In this document: positions 27,554 through 35,108 of the stretch, piece by piece
How positions within the stretch are numbered: position 1 is the stretch's first letter
How the letters are laid out: each line of letters opens with the position of its first letter
From: Bin55 sp009840545
Lineage (GTDB): Bacteria > Pseudomonadota > Gammaproteobacteria > Pseudomonadales > Azotimanducaceae
DNA: 64,000 nt
Direction: 5' to 3'
Assembly (NCBI GenBank): GCA_965208815.1
Contig: OZ242357.1
Location: 3,410,001-3,474,000, forward strand
Notes under the pieces: generated by a model
Seen by the model: only the letters and a program-made list of their open reading frames with translations
Database searches by the model: none
Told to the model about the DNA's origin: nothing
Made by a program: the position numbers and the translations under genes

Positions 27554-28833
27554 GTCGCATTGCCGGAATTCAAGCCCTAGAGGTCTTGGATTCGCGCGGC
27601 TCTCCCACACTTGAGGTTGATGTTTATTTGTCTGACGGATCCACGGGCCGTGCCATGGTTCCCTCGGGCGCATCGGTAGGCAGCAACGAAGCACTCGAAC
27701 TAAGGGACGGAGATCCGTCCCGATTTTTTGGCAAAGGTGTACTCGATGCCATTAATCACATTCACGAGGAGATACATCCTGTTCTCGTTCGCGATAAGTC
27801 ATTCAATCAACGCGAATTGGATTCTGTATTGAGAGAAATCGATGGAACGACCAACAAGTCGAAACTAGGTGCAAACGCAATATTGGGTGTTTCGTTGGCA
27901 TTTGCCCGCGCCGAAGCTCAAGCGTCCGACACACCACTATACAAACACATAGCTAGATTGAGTGGAGCAGGAGAGGACGTTCGCCTACCAGTTCCAATGA
28001 TGAACGTCTTGAACGGCGGAGCTCACGCCAACAATCGTATTGACCTACAGGAATTCATGATTGTCCCAACCGGCATGAATGACTTTGCCTCGGCGATCCG
28101 TTGCGGAGCCGAAGTGTTCCATTGCCTTATGAACGTACTGGATCAGGACGGCCACAGCACTGCGGTCGGAGATGAAGGAGGGTTTGCTCCCGATCTATCT
28201 TCAGACGAATCGGCCCTCACGTACTTGGCCCACGCAATTGCCGTTGCTGGCTATGAAATTGGTACGGATGTGTGTCTCGCTCTAGACTGCGCGGCTACGG
28301 AATTCCATGACAATGGCCACTACGTTCTTGAGGGACGCAACGTGTCCTTTACACCAATCCAATATTGCGACTACCTAGACGAGTTGGTGGACAAATTCCC
28401 AATTGTTTCAATTGAAGATGGTTTAGCCGAGGAAGACTGGGAGGGTTGGCAAGAACTAACATCTCGTTTAGGCTCTCGAATTCAGCTCGTCGGCGACGAC
28501 ATTTTTGTAACGAACCCAGGGTATTTACAGAAAGGCATTGATTTGGGCGTCGGAAACTCTGTATTGATCAAGTTGAATCAGATTGGAACACTCACCGAGA
28601 CTCTGGAAGTCATCCACCTCGCACAGGAATCGGGTTACAAGACTGTCATATCGCATCGATCCGGAGATACAGAAGATACGTTCATCGCAGATCTCGCGGT
28701 TGGGACCGGAGCCGGTCAAATAAAAACAGGTTCAATGTGTAGATCTGAGCGAACTTCCAAGTACAATCGTCTCGTACGCATTGAAGCGGACGCGAGTCAC
28801 TTGGAATACCGAGGGCTTGCAGAGATCGTATAG
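27550..28833 (+). CDS. eno: Enolase
   Basis: Converts 2-phosphoglycerate to PEP in glycolysis; also a degradosome component in relatives. 427 residues. Signature SVLIKLNQIGTLTET, metal ligands in LALDCAATEF, PIVSIEDGLAEEDW and QLVGDDIFVTN, and active-site KTVISHRSGDTEDTFIADLAVG. The mobile loop reads PSGASVGSNEALELRDGD, with Val where most enolases have Thr after the metal-binding Ser. GTG start at 27550 overlapping the kdsA stop. Confidence 0.97.
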   Translation: MSRIAGIQALEVLDSRGSPTLEVDVYLSDGSTGRAMVPSGASVGSNEALELRDGDPSRFFGKGVLDAINHIHEEIHPVLVRDKSFNQRELDSVLREIDGTTNKSKLGANAILGVSLAFARAEAQASDTPLYKHIARLSGAGEDVRLPVPMMNVLNGGAHANNRIDLQEFMIVPTGMNDFASAIRCGAEVFHCLMNVLDQDGHSTAVGDEGGFAPDLSSDESALTYLAHAIAVAGYEIGTDVCLALDCAATEFHDNGHYVLEGRNVSFTPIQYCDYLDELVDKFPIVSIEDGLAEEDWEGWQELTSRLGSRIQLVGDDIFVTNPGYLQKGIDLGVGNSVLIKLNQIGTLTETLEVIHLAQESGYKTVISHRSGDTEDTFIADLAVGTGAGQIKTGSMCRSERTSKYNRLVRIEADASHLEYRGLAEIV

Positions 28834-28854
28834 AACACAGGGAGGTGTTAGCAG

Positions 28855-29136
28855 GTGCGTGTCCTTTGCTTGGTCGCACTTCTTGTATTGGTCGCTTTCC
28901 AATGTACTTATTGGTTCGGACCCAGCGGTTACTTCGCCACGCGACAGCTTGACGCAGAACTCAAGCATCAGCGAGAGTTCAACTTGGAAGTCATGCGACG
29001 CAACCAAGAACTGCGCGAAGAAATCAAGCGACTTCGAACGAGCCCCGATCGCATTGAAGAAATCGCTCGAACTCAGTTGGGCATGATCGCCGAGGGAGAG
29101 ACCTTCTACCTTGTGGTCGACTCCGCACGACATTAG
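28855..29136 (+). CDS. ftsB: Cell division protein FtsB
   Basis: Small bitopic membrane protein of the FtsQLB divisome complex. 93 residues: one N-terminal membrane helix (VLCLVALLVLVAFQCTYWF), a coiled coil (about residues 30-65) and the conserved C-terminal part with EEIARTQLGMIAEGETFY. GTG start at 28855, about 20 bases after eno and preceded by GGGAGGTG. In most relatives ispD and ispF follow; here truD begins 13 bases later. Confidence 0.94.
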   Translation: MRVLCLVALLVLVAFQCTYWFGPSGYFATRQLDAELKHQREFNLEVMRRNQELREEIKRLRTSPDRIEEIARTQLGMIAEGETFYLVVDSARH

Positions 29137-29149
29137 GTGGCCAAGAGCC

Positions 29150-30061
29150 ATGCAGTTTCACCGACCAACCGGAGTTCTCCGCGAGCGGATCTCGGATTTT
29201 CAAGTCTCTGAGTTGTTGGATTGCAACTTCACAGACGAGGGAGAACATCTCTTCCTTGAAATAGAGAAATCCAACTTAAACACTCGGGAAGTCCAAGACT
29301 TCCTCTGTAAACACTATCAAGTTCCTCGAATTGATGTCTCCTATTCAGGACTCAAAGATAAGAGAGCAATCGCACAGCAGTGGTTTTCAGTTCGCCTGCC
29401 TAAAACATCGCAACCTCCGAGTCATCCCTGTTTCAAGATTCTTAGGGAGCGTAGGCACTCCCGCAAACTTCGGATCGGTTCTCATCGCGGAAATCAGTTC
29501 ACGATTGTTGTGCGCCAGCTCAGCGACGATAACCCTTCGTTGATCGAAGGTATCTTGCGAAACCCTGTTCCGAATTACTTCGGACCGCAACGATTTGGCC
29601 GAAACTTCAAGAACGTTGATCGAGCGCTAAATTGGACTGAACGACCGAGATCTCGAATTTATCGGACTATTCGATATCGCCATGTCACGACGCTACGATC
29701 CTTCTTGTTCAACGAAGTGCTAGCCAAACGTGTGAAGTCGGGAACGTGGAACTGCGAGCTCAGTGGTGACGTGCTAAACCATGGGCTACCGACCGGACCC
29801 TTGTGGGGTCGGGGACGGCTGCCAACTACCGAAGATGCTGCAAAAATCGAGGAATCTGTAGGTATAGAACATCAGCAAGTGTGCGAAGCCTTGGAGTGGG
29901 TGGGATTGCGTCAGGAACGGCGATCGTTAAGTGTGCAACCGTCCAATGCGGAAGTCCTCGTATCGAACGAGACATTAACCCTGCGGTTCACTCTCCCGCG
30001 AGGTTGCTTTGCGACAGCGGTTGTCAACGAATGTGTGGACGTGACGGAGAACGCCCAGTGA
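29150..30061 (+). CDS. truD: tRNA pseudouridine(13) synthase
   Basis: Makes pseudouridine 13 in tRNA-Glu. The catalytic Asp lies in YSGLKDKRAIAQQWFSV; the PNYFGPQRFGRNFKNVDRAL block is the TruD-specific FGxQRFG motif. The insert domain of TruD appears short; the protein has about 303 residues against about 349 in E. coli. ATG at 29150 with AGGTGG upstream. Sits where ispD/ispF would lie between it and ftsB. surE, normally next, is missing. Confidence 0.94.
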   Translation: MQFHRPTGVLRERISDFQVSELLDCNFTDEGEHLFLEIEKSNLNTREVQDFLCKHYQVPRIDVSYSGLKDKRAIAQQWFSVRLPKTSQPPSHPCFKILRERRHSRKLRIGSHRGNQFTIVVRQLSDDNPSLIEGILRNPVPNYFGPQRFGRNFKNVDRALNWTERPRSRIYRTIRYRHVTTLRSFLFNEVLAKRVKSGTWNCELSGDVLNHGLPTGPLWGRGRLPTTEDAAKIEESVGIEHQQVCEALEWVGLRQERRSLSVQPSNAEVLVSNETLTLRFTLPRGCFATAVVNECVDVTENAQ

Positions 30062-30087
30062 GAGGGCTATTGACGAAAGGTGTTGGA

Positions 30088-30723
30088 ATGACATCCGACC
30101 GCACAAGAGGAAGGCTAATTGATCGTCTACTTGCGGAGGGTATAGACGACGAAGCAGTGCTCGGTGCGATCGAGCAAGTTCCTCGACATTACTTTGTTGA
30201 TGAATCCATAGCACACTTGGCTTACGAAGACCGTGCATTGCCGATTGGCAAGCGACAAACCATATCTCAACCCTTTGTTGTGGCACTAATGACCAAGGCA
30301 GTTATGCAAACTCCTGATGTGTCTAAGGTCCTGGAAATCGGTACGGGATGCGGCTATCAGGCTGCTGTACTTGCCAACGTGGTAGATAGCGTGTATTCCG
30401 TGGAACGCATTGAGTCTCTGTCTTTGGCGGCAAGAAGTCGCATGAGGAAGCTCGATCTTGAGAATGTGCGCATACGATTCGGGGATGGCTTTGAAGGATG
30501 GGAAGAACACGCTCCGTACGACGCCGTTATTGTTACTGCCGCTACCTCCACGATACCTGAATCATTGAAATCGCAGGTAAGAGAGAACGGCCGCATAGTT
30601 GTCCCTATCGGGCGAGGCGGATTTCAGAGACTGGTGTGTCTGGATCACATGGATGGCGGTTGGAAAGAGACCTATATGGAGTCCGTTACGTTTGTCCCCT
30701 TGCTTCCTGGAACTACACAGTAG
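30088..30723 (+). CDS. pcm: Protein-L-isoaspartate O-methyltransferase
   Basis: Repairs isoaspartyl residues in aged proteins with SAM. 211 residues from the ATG at 30088, which has AAAGG 7 nt upstream and matches the E. coli N-terminus; the much longer open frame beginning at 29803 lies in truD and is rejected. Motifs: LPIGKRQTISQPFVVALMT, VLEIGTGCGYQAAVLA (SAM motif I), YSVERIESL and DAVIVTAA. Followed after 5 bases by the DUF368 gene. Confidence 0.95.
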   Translation: MTSDRTRGRLIDRLLAEGIDDEAVLGAIEQVPRHYFVDESIAHLAYEDRALPIGKRQTISQPFVVALMTKAVMQTPDVSKVLEIGTGCGYQAAVLANVVDSVYSVERIESLSLAARSRMRKLDLENVRIRFGDGFEGWEEHAPYDAVIVTAATSTIPESLKSQVRENGRIVVPIGRGGFQRLVCLDHMDGGWKETYMESVTFVPLLPGTTQ

Positions 30724-30728
30724 TCTCC

Positions 30729-31586
30729 ATGGCTAATGTCGTTCCTACACCTCGAGATTTGCTTGGGCTGGTGGTTCGCGGATTCGCAATGGGACTAGTC
30801 GAAGTGTTGCCGGGCATATCTGGCGGGACCATTGCATTGCTGACGGGCATATACGATCGGCTCGTCACGGCACTGTCCGATTTGACAATGTGGACAAAGA
30901 ACTTATTTAAGAAGAGGGACTTTGATCTGGTCGAGCTGTCGCGATCTCTCGTTGTGATTGCTCCGTTGGCGATGGGAATGATCGTTGGATTCGGTGTTTC
31001 GGTCCTATCTGTTTCTCATGTTCTTGAAACTCGACCCATGCTGGTGTGGGGCGCAGTTTTTGGGCTTGTGGCAGGTGCTGTGATTTTTACCGGTCTCTCG
31101 TCTAAAGTACGGATTCTCGTGATGTTTGCGCCAGTAGGTTTCGCTTTCGCGCTCCTGTTCAATCTCCTTCCTGGAAGAGAAGCTGATGCGTCTCTCATTG
31201 TCGTGTTCGTGGGGGCGGTACTTGCATTCGGCGCGTGGATCTTGCCGGGAATTTCTGGCTCTTTCGTTCTACTTGTTCTCGGTGTTTGGACGACAATGGT
31301 GCAAGCGTTCGCTTCCGTAGATCTGCTTGTGATTTTGGTATTTTTGGCGGGGCTTAAGACTGGGTTCTTGGTATTCTCGCATCCCATCCGCGTCTTACTT
31401 GATAAGTATCGCGATGCTCTGATGGCTGTCTTTTGCGGTTTGCTTGCGGGTTCGCTGTGGCGTATATGGCCATGGAACTCGAGCCAGGTTGAACCATCTT
31501 CAGTATTTGTAGTCGTGCTGGCGATGTGTTCTTCATTTCTTGTAATTTGTGTGTTGACCTATGCAAAAAAACATAAAGAAACTTAG
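30729..31586 (+). CDS. popT: DUF368 (PopT-type) undecaprenyl phosphate translocase
   Basis: Polytopic inner-membrane protein of 285 residues with about eight hydrophobic segments. DUF368 hallmarks are visible: FAMGLVEVLPGISGGTIALL near the N-terminus and the repeat-like AFGAWILPGISGSFVLL in the second half, indicating an internal duplication. DUF368 proteins (PopT) were shown in Vibrio cholerae and Staphylococcus to recycle undecaprenyl phosphate across the membrane; the assignment here is by family. ATG at 30729. It sits between pcm and nlpD, where relatives have no such gene, and overlaps nlpD by 26 bases. It acts on the lipid carrier derived from the UppS product. Confidence 0.85.
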   Translation: MANVVPTPRDLLGLVVRGFAMGLVEVLPGISGGTIALLTGIYDRLVTALSDLTMWTKNLFKKRDFDLVELSRSLVVIAPLAMGMIVGFGVSVLSVSHVLETRPMLVWGAVFGLVAGAVIFTGLSSKVRILVMFAPVGFAFALLFNLLPGREADASLIVVFVGAVLAFGAWILPGISGSFVLLVLGVWTTMVQAFASVDLLVILVFLAGLKTGFLVFSHPIRVLLDKYRDALMAVFCGLLAGSLWRIWPWNSSQVEPSSVFVVVLAMCSSFLVICVLTYAKKHKET

Positions 31587-32583
31587 CGTTTGCATCTTGG
31601 TTGTTGTGCTGTGTTCGCTATTGCCGAGTTGCAGTACCCTCAAACCGGCACCAGTTGTAGACCGTTCGCTAGGAATGGACCAACAGCTGTCCGGGAATCT
31701 TCGTACCTATCGCTATATTGTGAAGTCGGGCGACACCTTGTATGCAATCTCGAAATTGCATGGATTGACAGTCGCTCAAATTGCCGAAATGAACGGACTG
31801 GAGCCTCCGTACACGATTATTCCGAACCAAGTTTTGGTGGTCACTCCCTCTCGTGTACTCTGGCAGGAGAATATTGCTGCTGAGGAGAACAGCAACTGGG
31901 AAATCGTTCCAGCTCGGCGACAACCAGAAGACTCACGATCTAAACCGACTCCAACGGTTGTAACGCAACAATCTTCGGCGACAATTGCGCAGTCCAATAC
32001 CAATCCGGCGAAGCCACCCGAGGTTCGAAAGGCCGAAAAAACACCAATCCGGACTCAAGATGCGCTTCAAGACGAGAAGCCAGCCATCACAACGGTTTCA
32101 ACCGACGTAACGGGCGAGGCTTCAACTACTACCACTGAGCAACCCGTGGACGTCGGGGAAGTCGAACCGGTTGCACAAGAAGATTCACCAAGTCTTGACT
32201 CTTTGCCGAAGGGTTGGGAGTGGCCAGTGAACACTAGGCCAACCAAGCCAAAAGGCAATGATGACGGATTAACCTACTTCTTGAATCGAGGTACAAACGT
32301 CGTTGCTGCTGCATCCGGTAGGGTGAGCTATGCCGGTGTTGCGTTGAGTGACTATCGCTACATGGTACTTGTCAAGACTCCCGACAACTATGTGATTCAG
32401 TACGACTTCAATACTGAATTGAAGGTAAAGGAAAATGACATAGTTTCAAAGGGCCAACCACTCATCCGAATTTCAAATAAAGGAGTCCCCAAGAGTGAGG
32501 ACGAAGACTTATACCGGCAGATTTACTTCGCCATTTGGCACAAGGCAGTTCCTCAGGATCCCAACAAACTAATTGGACGCTAA
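31561..32583 (+). CDS. nlpD: NlpD-like LysM/LytM lipoprotein
   Basis: Envelope lipoprotein that activates the amidase AmiC at the division site in relatives. 340 residues: lipoprotein signal peptide with lipobox LLPSC (Cys at about 24), a LysM domain (YRYIVKSGDTLYAISKLHGL, about residues 49-95), a long Thr/Pro/Glu-rich linker (about 100-215) and a C-terminal LytM domain. The LytM metal residues are gone (YDFN where active enzymes have a histidine), as expected for a regulator, not a peptidase. ATG at 31561 inside the DUF368 gene. rpoS, usually next, is absent. Confidence 0.9.
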   Translation: MQKNIKKLSVCILVVVLCSLLPSCSTLKPAPVVDRSLGMDQQLSGNLRTYRYIVKSGDTLYAISKLHGLTVAQIAEMNGLEPPYTIIPNQVLVVTPSRVLWQENIAAEENSNWEIVPARRQPEDSRSKPTPTVVTQQSSATIAQSNTNPAKPPEVRKAEKTPIRTQDALQDEKPAITTVSTDVTGEASTTTTEQPVDVGEVEPVAQEDSPSLDSLPKGWEWPVNTRPTKPKGNDDGLTYFLNRGTNVVAAASGRVSYAGVALSDYRYMVLVKTPDNYVIQYDFNTELKVKENDIVSKGQPLIRISNKGVPKSEDEDLYRQIYFAIWHKAVPQDPNKLIGR

Positions 32584-32659
32584 AGGGACACTGACTCCTT
32601 CCTAGACAAACAACTGCGCTGACTACTTGGGTGGTCTTAGGGGTTAGTCAAATTCCAGG

Positions 32660-33697
32660 CTAGAGGTGCAAAGCAGCTTTGACGCTGCGAGCAATCACCT
32701 GAGCGAAGGGAGGCGGAACTGCATTGGCGACTTGACTGTGCTGGTCTAAGTCTCTAACGGACCCAGATAGTCGCCGAATTGGGCCGTGGAATACGTAGCG
32801 ATCCTCAAACCCTTGAATCCGAGCGGTTTCACGGGGTGTCAGGTAGCGATCCTCGACGGGATGAAATAGTCTCTCTCCGGAACGCAAAGTGGGTGCGGGA
32901 AGGCTTCGGTCAAGACGTCGGAACTTTGTGGAGTCCCGTGGTGTGAGCTTCTGAATGATGTCCGGAGGCGCATCGGACTTTGACAACCAATCTCCTTCTC
33001 GAACATACGCTATGCGGACTCGGTCCCTGGGTGGTGTAGCGTCAATGTGGTTGGGCACACCGGGGTCTTTCTCTGGTTTAACTGCCGGGGGCAATCCATC
33101 GATTGCCTCCCCAGCAGTGAAGGGAGCGGAAAGCAAGACTTGGTATGGGAATTCGTACGTCTGACCGCGTGGCAAAGAAACAATAAAGACTTGCTTGCGC
33201 CTCTGTGGAATTCCATAGTCGACAGCATCGAGAACTATCTGGTGCAAGTCGTAGCCAATAGTCTTGAACTCTTCGGCCAACACATCCTTCAGTAGCGCTT
33301 TTGGCGAATATTTGGTCTTAAGGAATCTCGGAGCTTGTGCGATTAGCACTGCGGATGGCCTAAACGCCTGTGCGAACCGCACCATTTCAAGAGCTAGGTG
33401 ATCTTGTGGGTGAGATATGCCCTTTTTTAGTCCGAGCTGATTGACCGGTTGCGTGGGAGGTCCACCGTAAAGGAGTGCCAAGTCCTTGCGACGGGCACCT
33501 AGAGAAAAGGCAACACGGGATGGATCCAGCACTCTAGTATCCACTTGCCACACCGTTTTTTGACGTGAGTTTCGACGAAGTGTGGACACACAATGTGGAT
33601 CAAGCTCTATGGAGCATAGAGTCTTGAATCCGGCTTTGTCTACTCCTACGTCCAATCCGCCAGCCCCGGAAAAGAGGCTAACTGCTGGATGTTTCAC
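32660..33697 (-). CDS. C5-cytosine methyltransferase-like protein lacking catalytic residues
   Basis: 345 residues with the complete fold order of DNA cytosine-5 methyltransferases: motif I (LFSGAGGLDVG, residues 8-18), motif IV, VI and VIII, a target-recognition region, LTPRETARIQGFED and motif X (QVANAVPPPFA). The chemistry is lost: motif IV reads GGPPTQPVN with Thr82 where the nucleophilic Cys should be, motif VI reads AQA (120-122) for ENV, and motif VIII reads QRRKQ for QxRxR. The Thr codon is ACG, three changes from TGC or TGT, so this is not a read error. The frame is otherwise intact. GTG start at 33697 overlaps the upstream RHH gene by 20 bases. It may still bind DNA or SAM; role unknown. 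Convergent with nlpD, in the usual rpoS slot. Confidence 0.88.
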   Translation of the reverse strand: MKHPAVSLFSGAGGLDVGVDKAGFKTLCSIELDPHCVSTLRRNSRQKTVWQVDTRVLDPSRVAFSLGARRKDLALLYGGPPTQPVNQLGLKKGISHPQDHLALEMVRFAQAFRPSAVLIAQAPRFLKTKYSPKALLKDVLAEEFKTIGYDLHQIVLDAVDYGIPQRRKQVFIVSLPRGQTYEFPYQVLLSAPFTAGEAIDGLPPAVKPEKDPGVPNHIDATPPRDRVRIAYVREGDWLSKSDAPPDIIQKLTPRDSTKFRRLDRSLPAPTLRSGERLFHPVEDRYLTPRETARIQGFEDRYVFHGPIRRLSGSVRDLDQHSQVANAVPPPFAQVIARSVKAALHL

Positions 33698-33932
33698 GGT
33701 TGGACCTTACTGGTTTCGGCTTAATCGCTTGAGAGTCAAGGGAACCCGATAGCGTGACCTCTTTGAGGTCGTCTCTCAGTGCATATTCCTCGCATGCCTT
33801 TCGAATGATGTAAGACAGTGATCGATCTTCCCTGCTGGCAATGGCCTTTAATCGAGAGTGCAAAGCATCAGAAAGACGAACCTGATTGATGCGGTCGTGG
33901 GGACCTTTCCGATACTGTCTCTTGTCATCCAT
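33678..33932 (-). CDS. Ribbon-helix-helix DNA-binding protein
   Basis: 84 residues. Residues about 14-50 form a CopG/Arc-type RHH: strand INQVRLSDAL, helix HSRLKAIASRED, helix SLSYIIRKACEEYA. A Ser/Lys-rich tail follows. Such proteins bind operators as dimers and often repress their own operon. The stop lies 20 bases inside the methyltransferase-like gene, so the pair is coupled. ATG at 33932 about 17 bases downstream of a pentamer repeat that covers the likely promoter. An antitoxin role is possible for RHH proteins, but no toxin is adjacent, only the methyltransferase-like protein. Confidence 0.75.
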   Translation of the reverse strand: MDDKRQYRKGPHDRINQVRLSDALHSRLKAIASREDRSLSYIIRKACEEYALRDDLKEVTLSGSLDSQAIKPKPVRSNRETSSS

Positions 33933-33949
33933 GCTGCAAATTCCATATG

Positions 33950-33984
33950 TGTTGTAGTGTAGTGTATTGTATTGTAGTGTGGTG
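33950..33984. repeat. Seven-unit TAGTG-type pentanucleotide repeat at the RHH promoter
   Basis: Plus-strand units are TGTTG, TAGTG, TAGTG, TATTG, TATTG, TAGTG, TGGTG with a strict period of 5. Read on the gene strand it forms overlapping -10-like hexamers (TACAAT, TACACT). Its end lies 17 bp upstream of the RHH start codon. It could be an array of RHH operator half-sites or a slippage-prone promoter spacer. Confidence 0.8.
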
Positions 33985-34211
33985 TTCTTAGGTACAGTGT
34001 CTTACTTTCTTGTCTGAAAACTACTCGGTGCGCCTTGAAGGAAACAAGATCCAAGAACGATATCTGAGTAGCGAGCCGATTCGAGCGCTCTTGCGCCTCC
34101 CCGAGTGCATGTTGTGAAAAATCGACGGCGGGACCGGGGTCTTAATTCAATCTGAAACCTGTGGTAGGAATGGTCGGTACAAGTAGAGCAACAGGCAATG
34201 TCCGGAGCTCA

Positions 34212-34658
34212 ATGACGAGACTTCTAACTGTAGTACTTGCCGAAATGCGGTCTGCCAGACGCCGAGTGAGATTTTGGGTGCTGTCATCACTTCTTTCCTT
34301 GTTTTCATTAACCGGCTATGTAGTTGCGTGCGTATTTGCTCTCTACACATCAGTGAGTTCACCGTCTTTAGGATCGACTACTCCTTATTACCTTCTCGGA
34401 ACTATTGATCCGGTCTTCTTTGCCGCGTTTCAAGCTGCCGTTGTTTTTCTTGCATTTGACATTTCCAATCAGCGGTCGGTGGATCGAATTGGAGAAGTTC
34501 TGGATTCGAAACCGGTATTGAATATTGAATATCTGCTAGGCCGAGTAATCGGAATCACGTTCCTTGTTTGGCTGATAGTGGCTTTCAACGTTTTGACGAT
34601 GCAATCCGACGGACTAAGACAAAGGACTCTATCTTGGATCGTGAAGAGCGAGCGGTAA
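34212..34658 (+). pseudogene. N-terminal fragment of an ABC-2 type permease
   Basis: About 131 residues resemble the start of large ABC-2 permeases: LLTVVLAEMRSARRRVRFWV, a first membrane helix (LSSLLSLFSLTGYVVACVFA), a block with VFLAFDISNQRSVDRIGEVLDSKP and a further helix (LLGRVIGITFLVWLIVAFNVL). Homologues that I recognise by this pattern continue for hundreds of residues; here the frame runs on for some 17 unrelated residues and stops, and no continuation appears in other frames before the fdxA end at 34694. ATG at 34212 with GGAG at 34204-34207. Probably a deletion relic; expression as a short protein cannot be excluded. Confidence 0.6.
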
Positions 34659-34693
34659 CCAACCAATAGTAAATAAGCCTCGAACCGTACTGG

Positions 34694-35017
34694 CTAAAGT
34701 TCTAAGTACTTTCTCTTGTCGGGTACTTCTCGCCACTCCTCTTCGTCCGGCAGAGGATCCTTGGCTTCGGTAATGTTCGGCCAGATCTCGGCCTGCTCGG
34801 CGTTGATTTCCAAAAACTCAATCTCATCTTCCGGAAGCTCGTCTTCGGGGAAGATTGCATTGACGGGACATTCTGGCTCGCAGAGGGCGCAGTCGATGCA
34901 CTCGTCGGGATGAATAACCAGCATGTTTGGACCTTCGTAGAAGCAGTCCACAGGGCAAACTTCCACGCAGTCGGTCAATTTGCATTTGATGCATGCCTGA
35001 CCAATGACGAAAGTCAT
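34694..35017 (-). CDS. fdxA: 7Fe ferredoxin (3Fe-4S/4Fe-4S)
   Basis: Small electron carrier of 107 residues. Cluster cysteines are visible in CIKCKLTDCVEVCPVDC and CIDCALCEPECP, with the typical C-terminal extension (EIWPNITEAKDPLP). ATG at 35017 gives the exact family N-terminus MTFVIG; an in-frame start at 35050 is rejected. Its place beside mutS on the opposite strand to recA matches Pseudomonas, where rpoS lies on the far side. Confidence 0.95.
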   Translation of the reverse strand: MTFVIGQACIKCKLTDCVEVCPVDCFYEGPNMLVIHPDECIDCALCEPECPVNAIFPEDELPEDEIEFLEINAEQAEIWPNITEAKDPLPDEEEWREVPDKRKYLEL

Positions 35018-35108
35018 GAAGTGCCAAGAAATTGAGGAAAAATCGCGCACATTTTACGAATTGGAATGGGTTCGGTGGTCACTTTGGTAGTCAGTGCTTG
35101 AGTGTCAA

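Noticed and set aside
29803..30087. Long N-terminal extension of pcm
   Set aside because: It runs inside truD in another frame; the ATG at 30088 has a ribosome-binding site and fits the family start.
32660..33697. Active restriction-modification system
   Set aside because: The catalytic Cys and ENV motifs are missing and no restriction endonuclease gene is nearby.
33678..33932. RHH gene as antitoxin of a toxin-antitoxin pair
   Set aside because: No toxin-like small gene is adjacent; the only partner is the methyltransferase-like protein.
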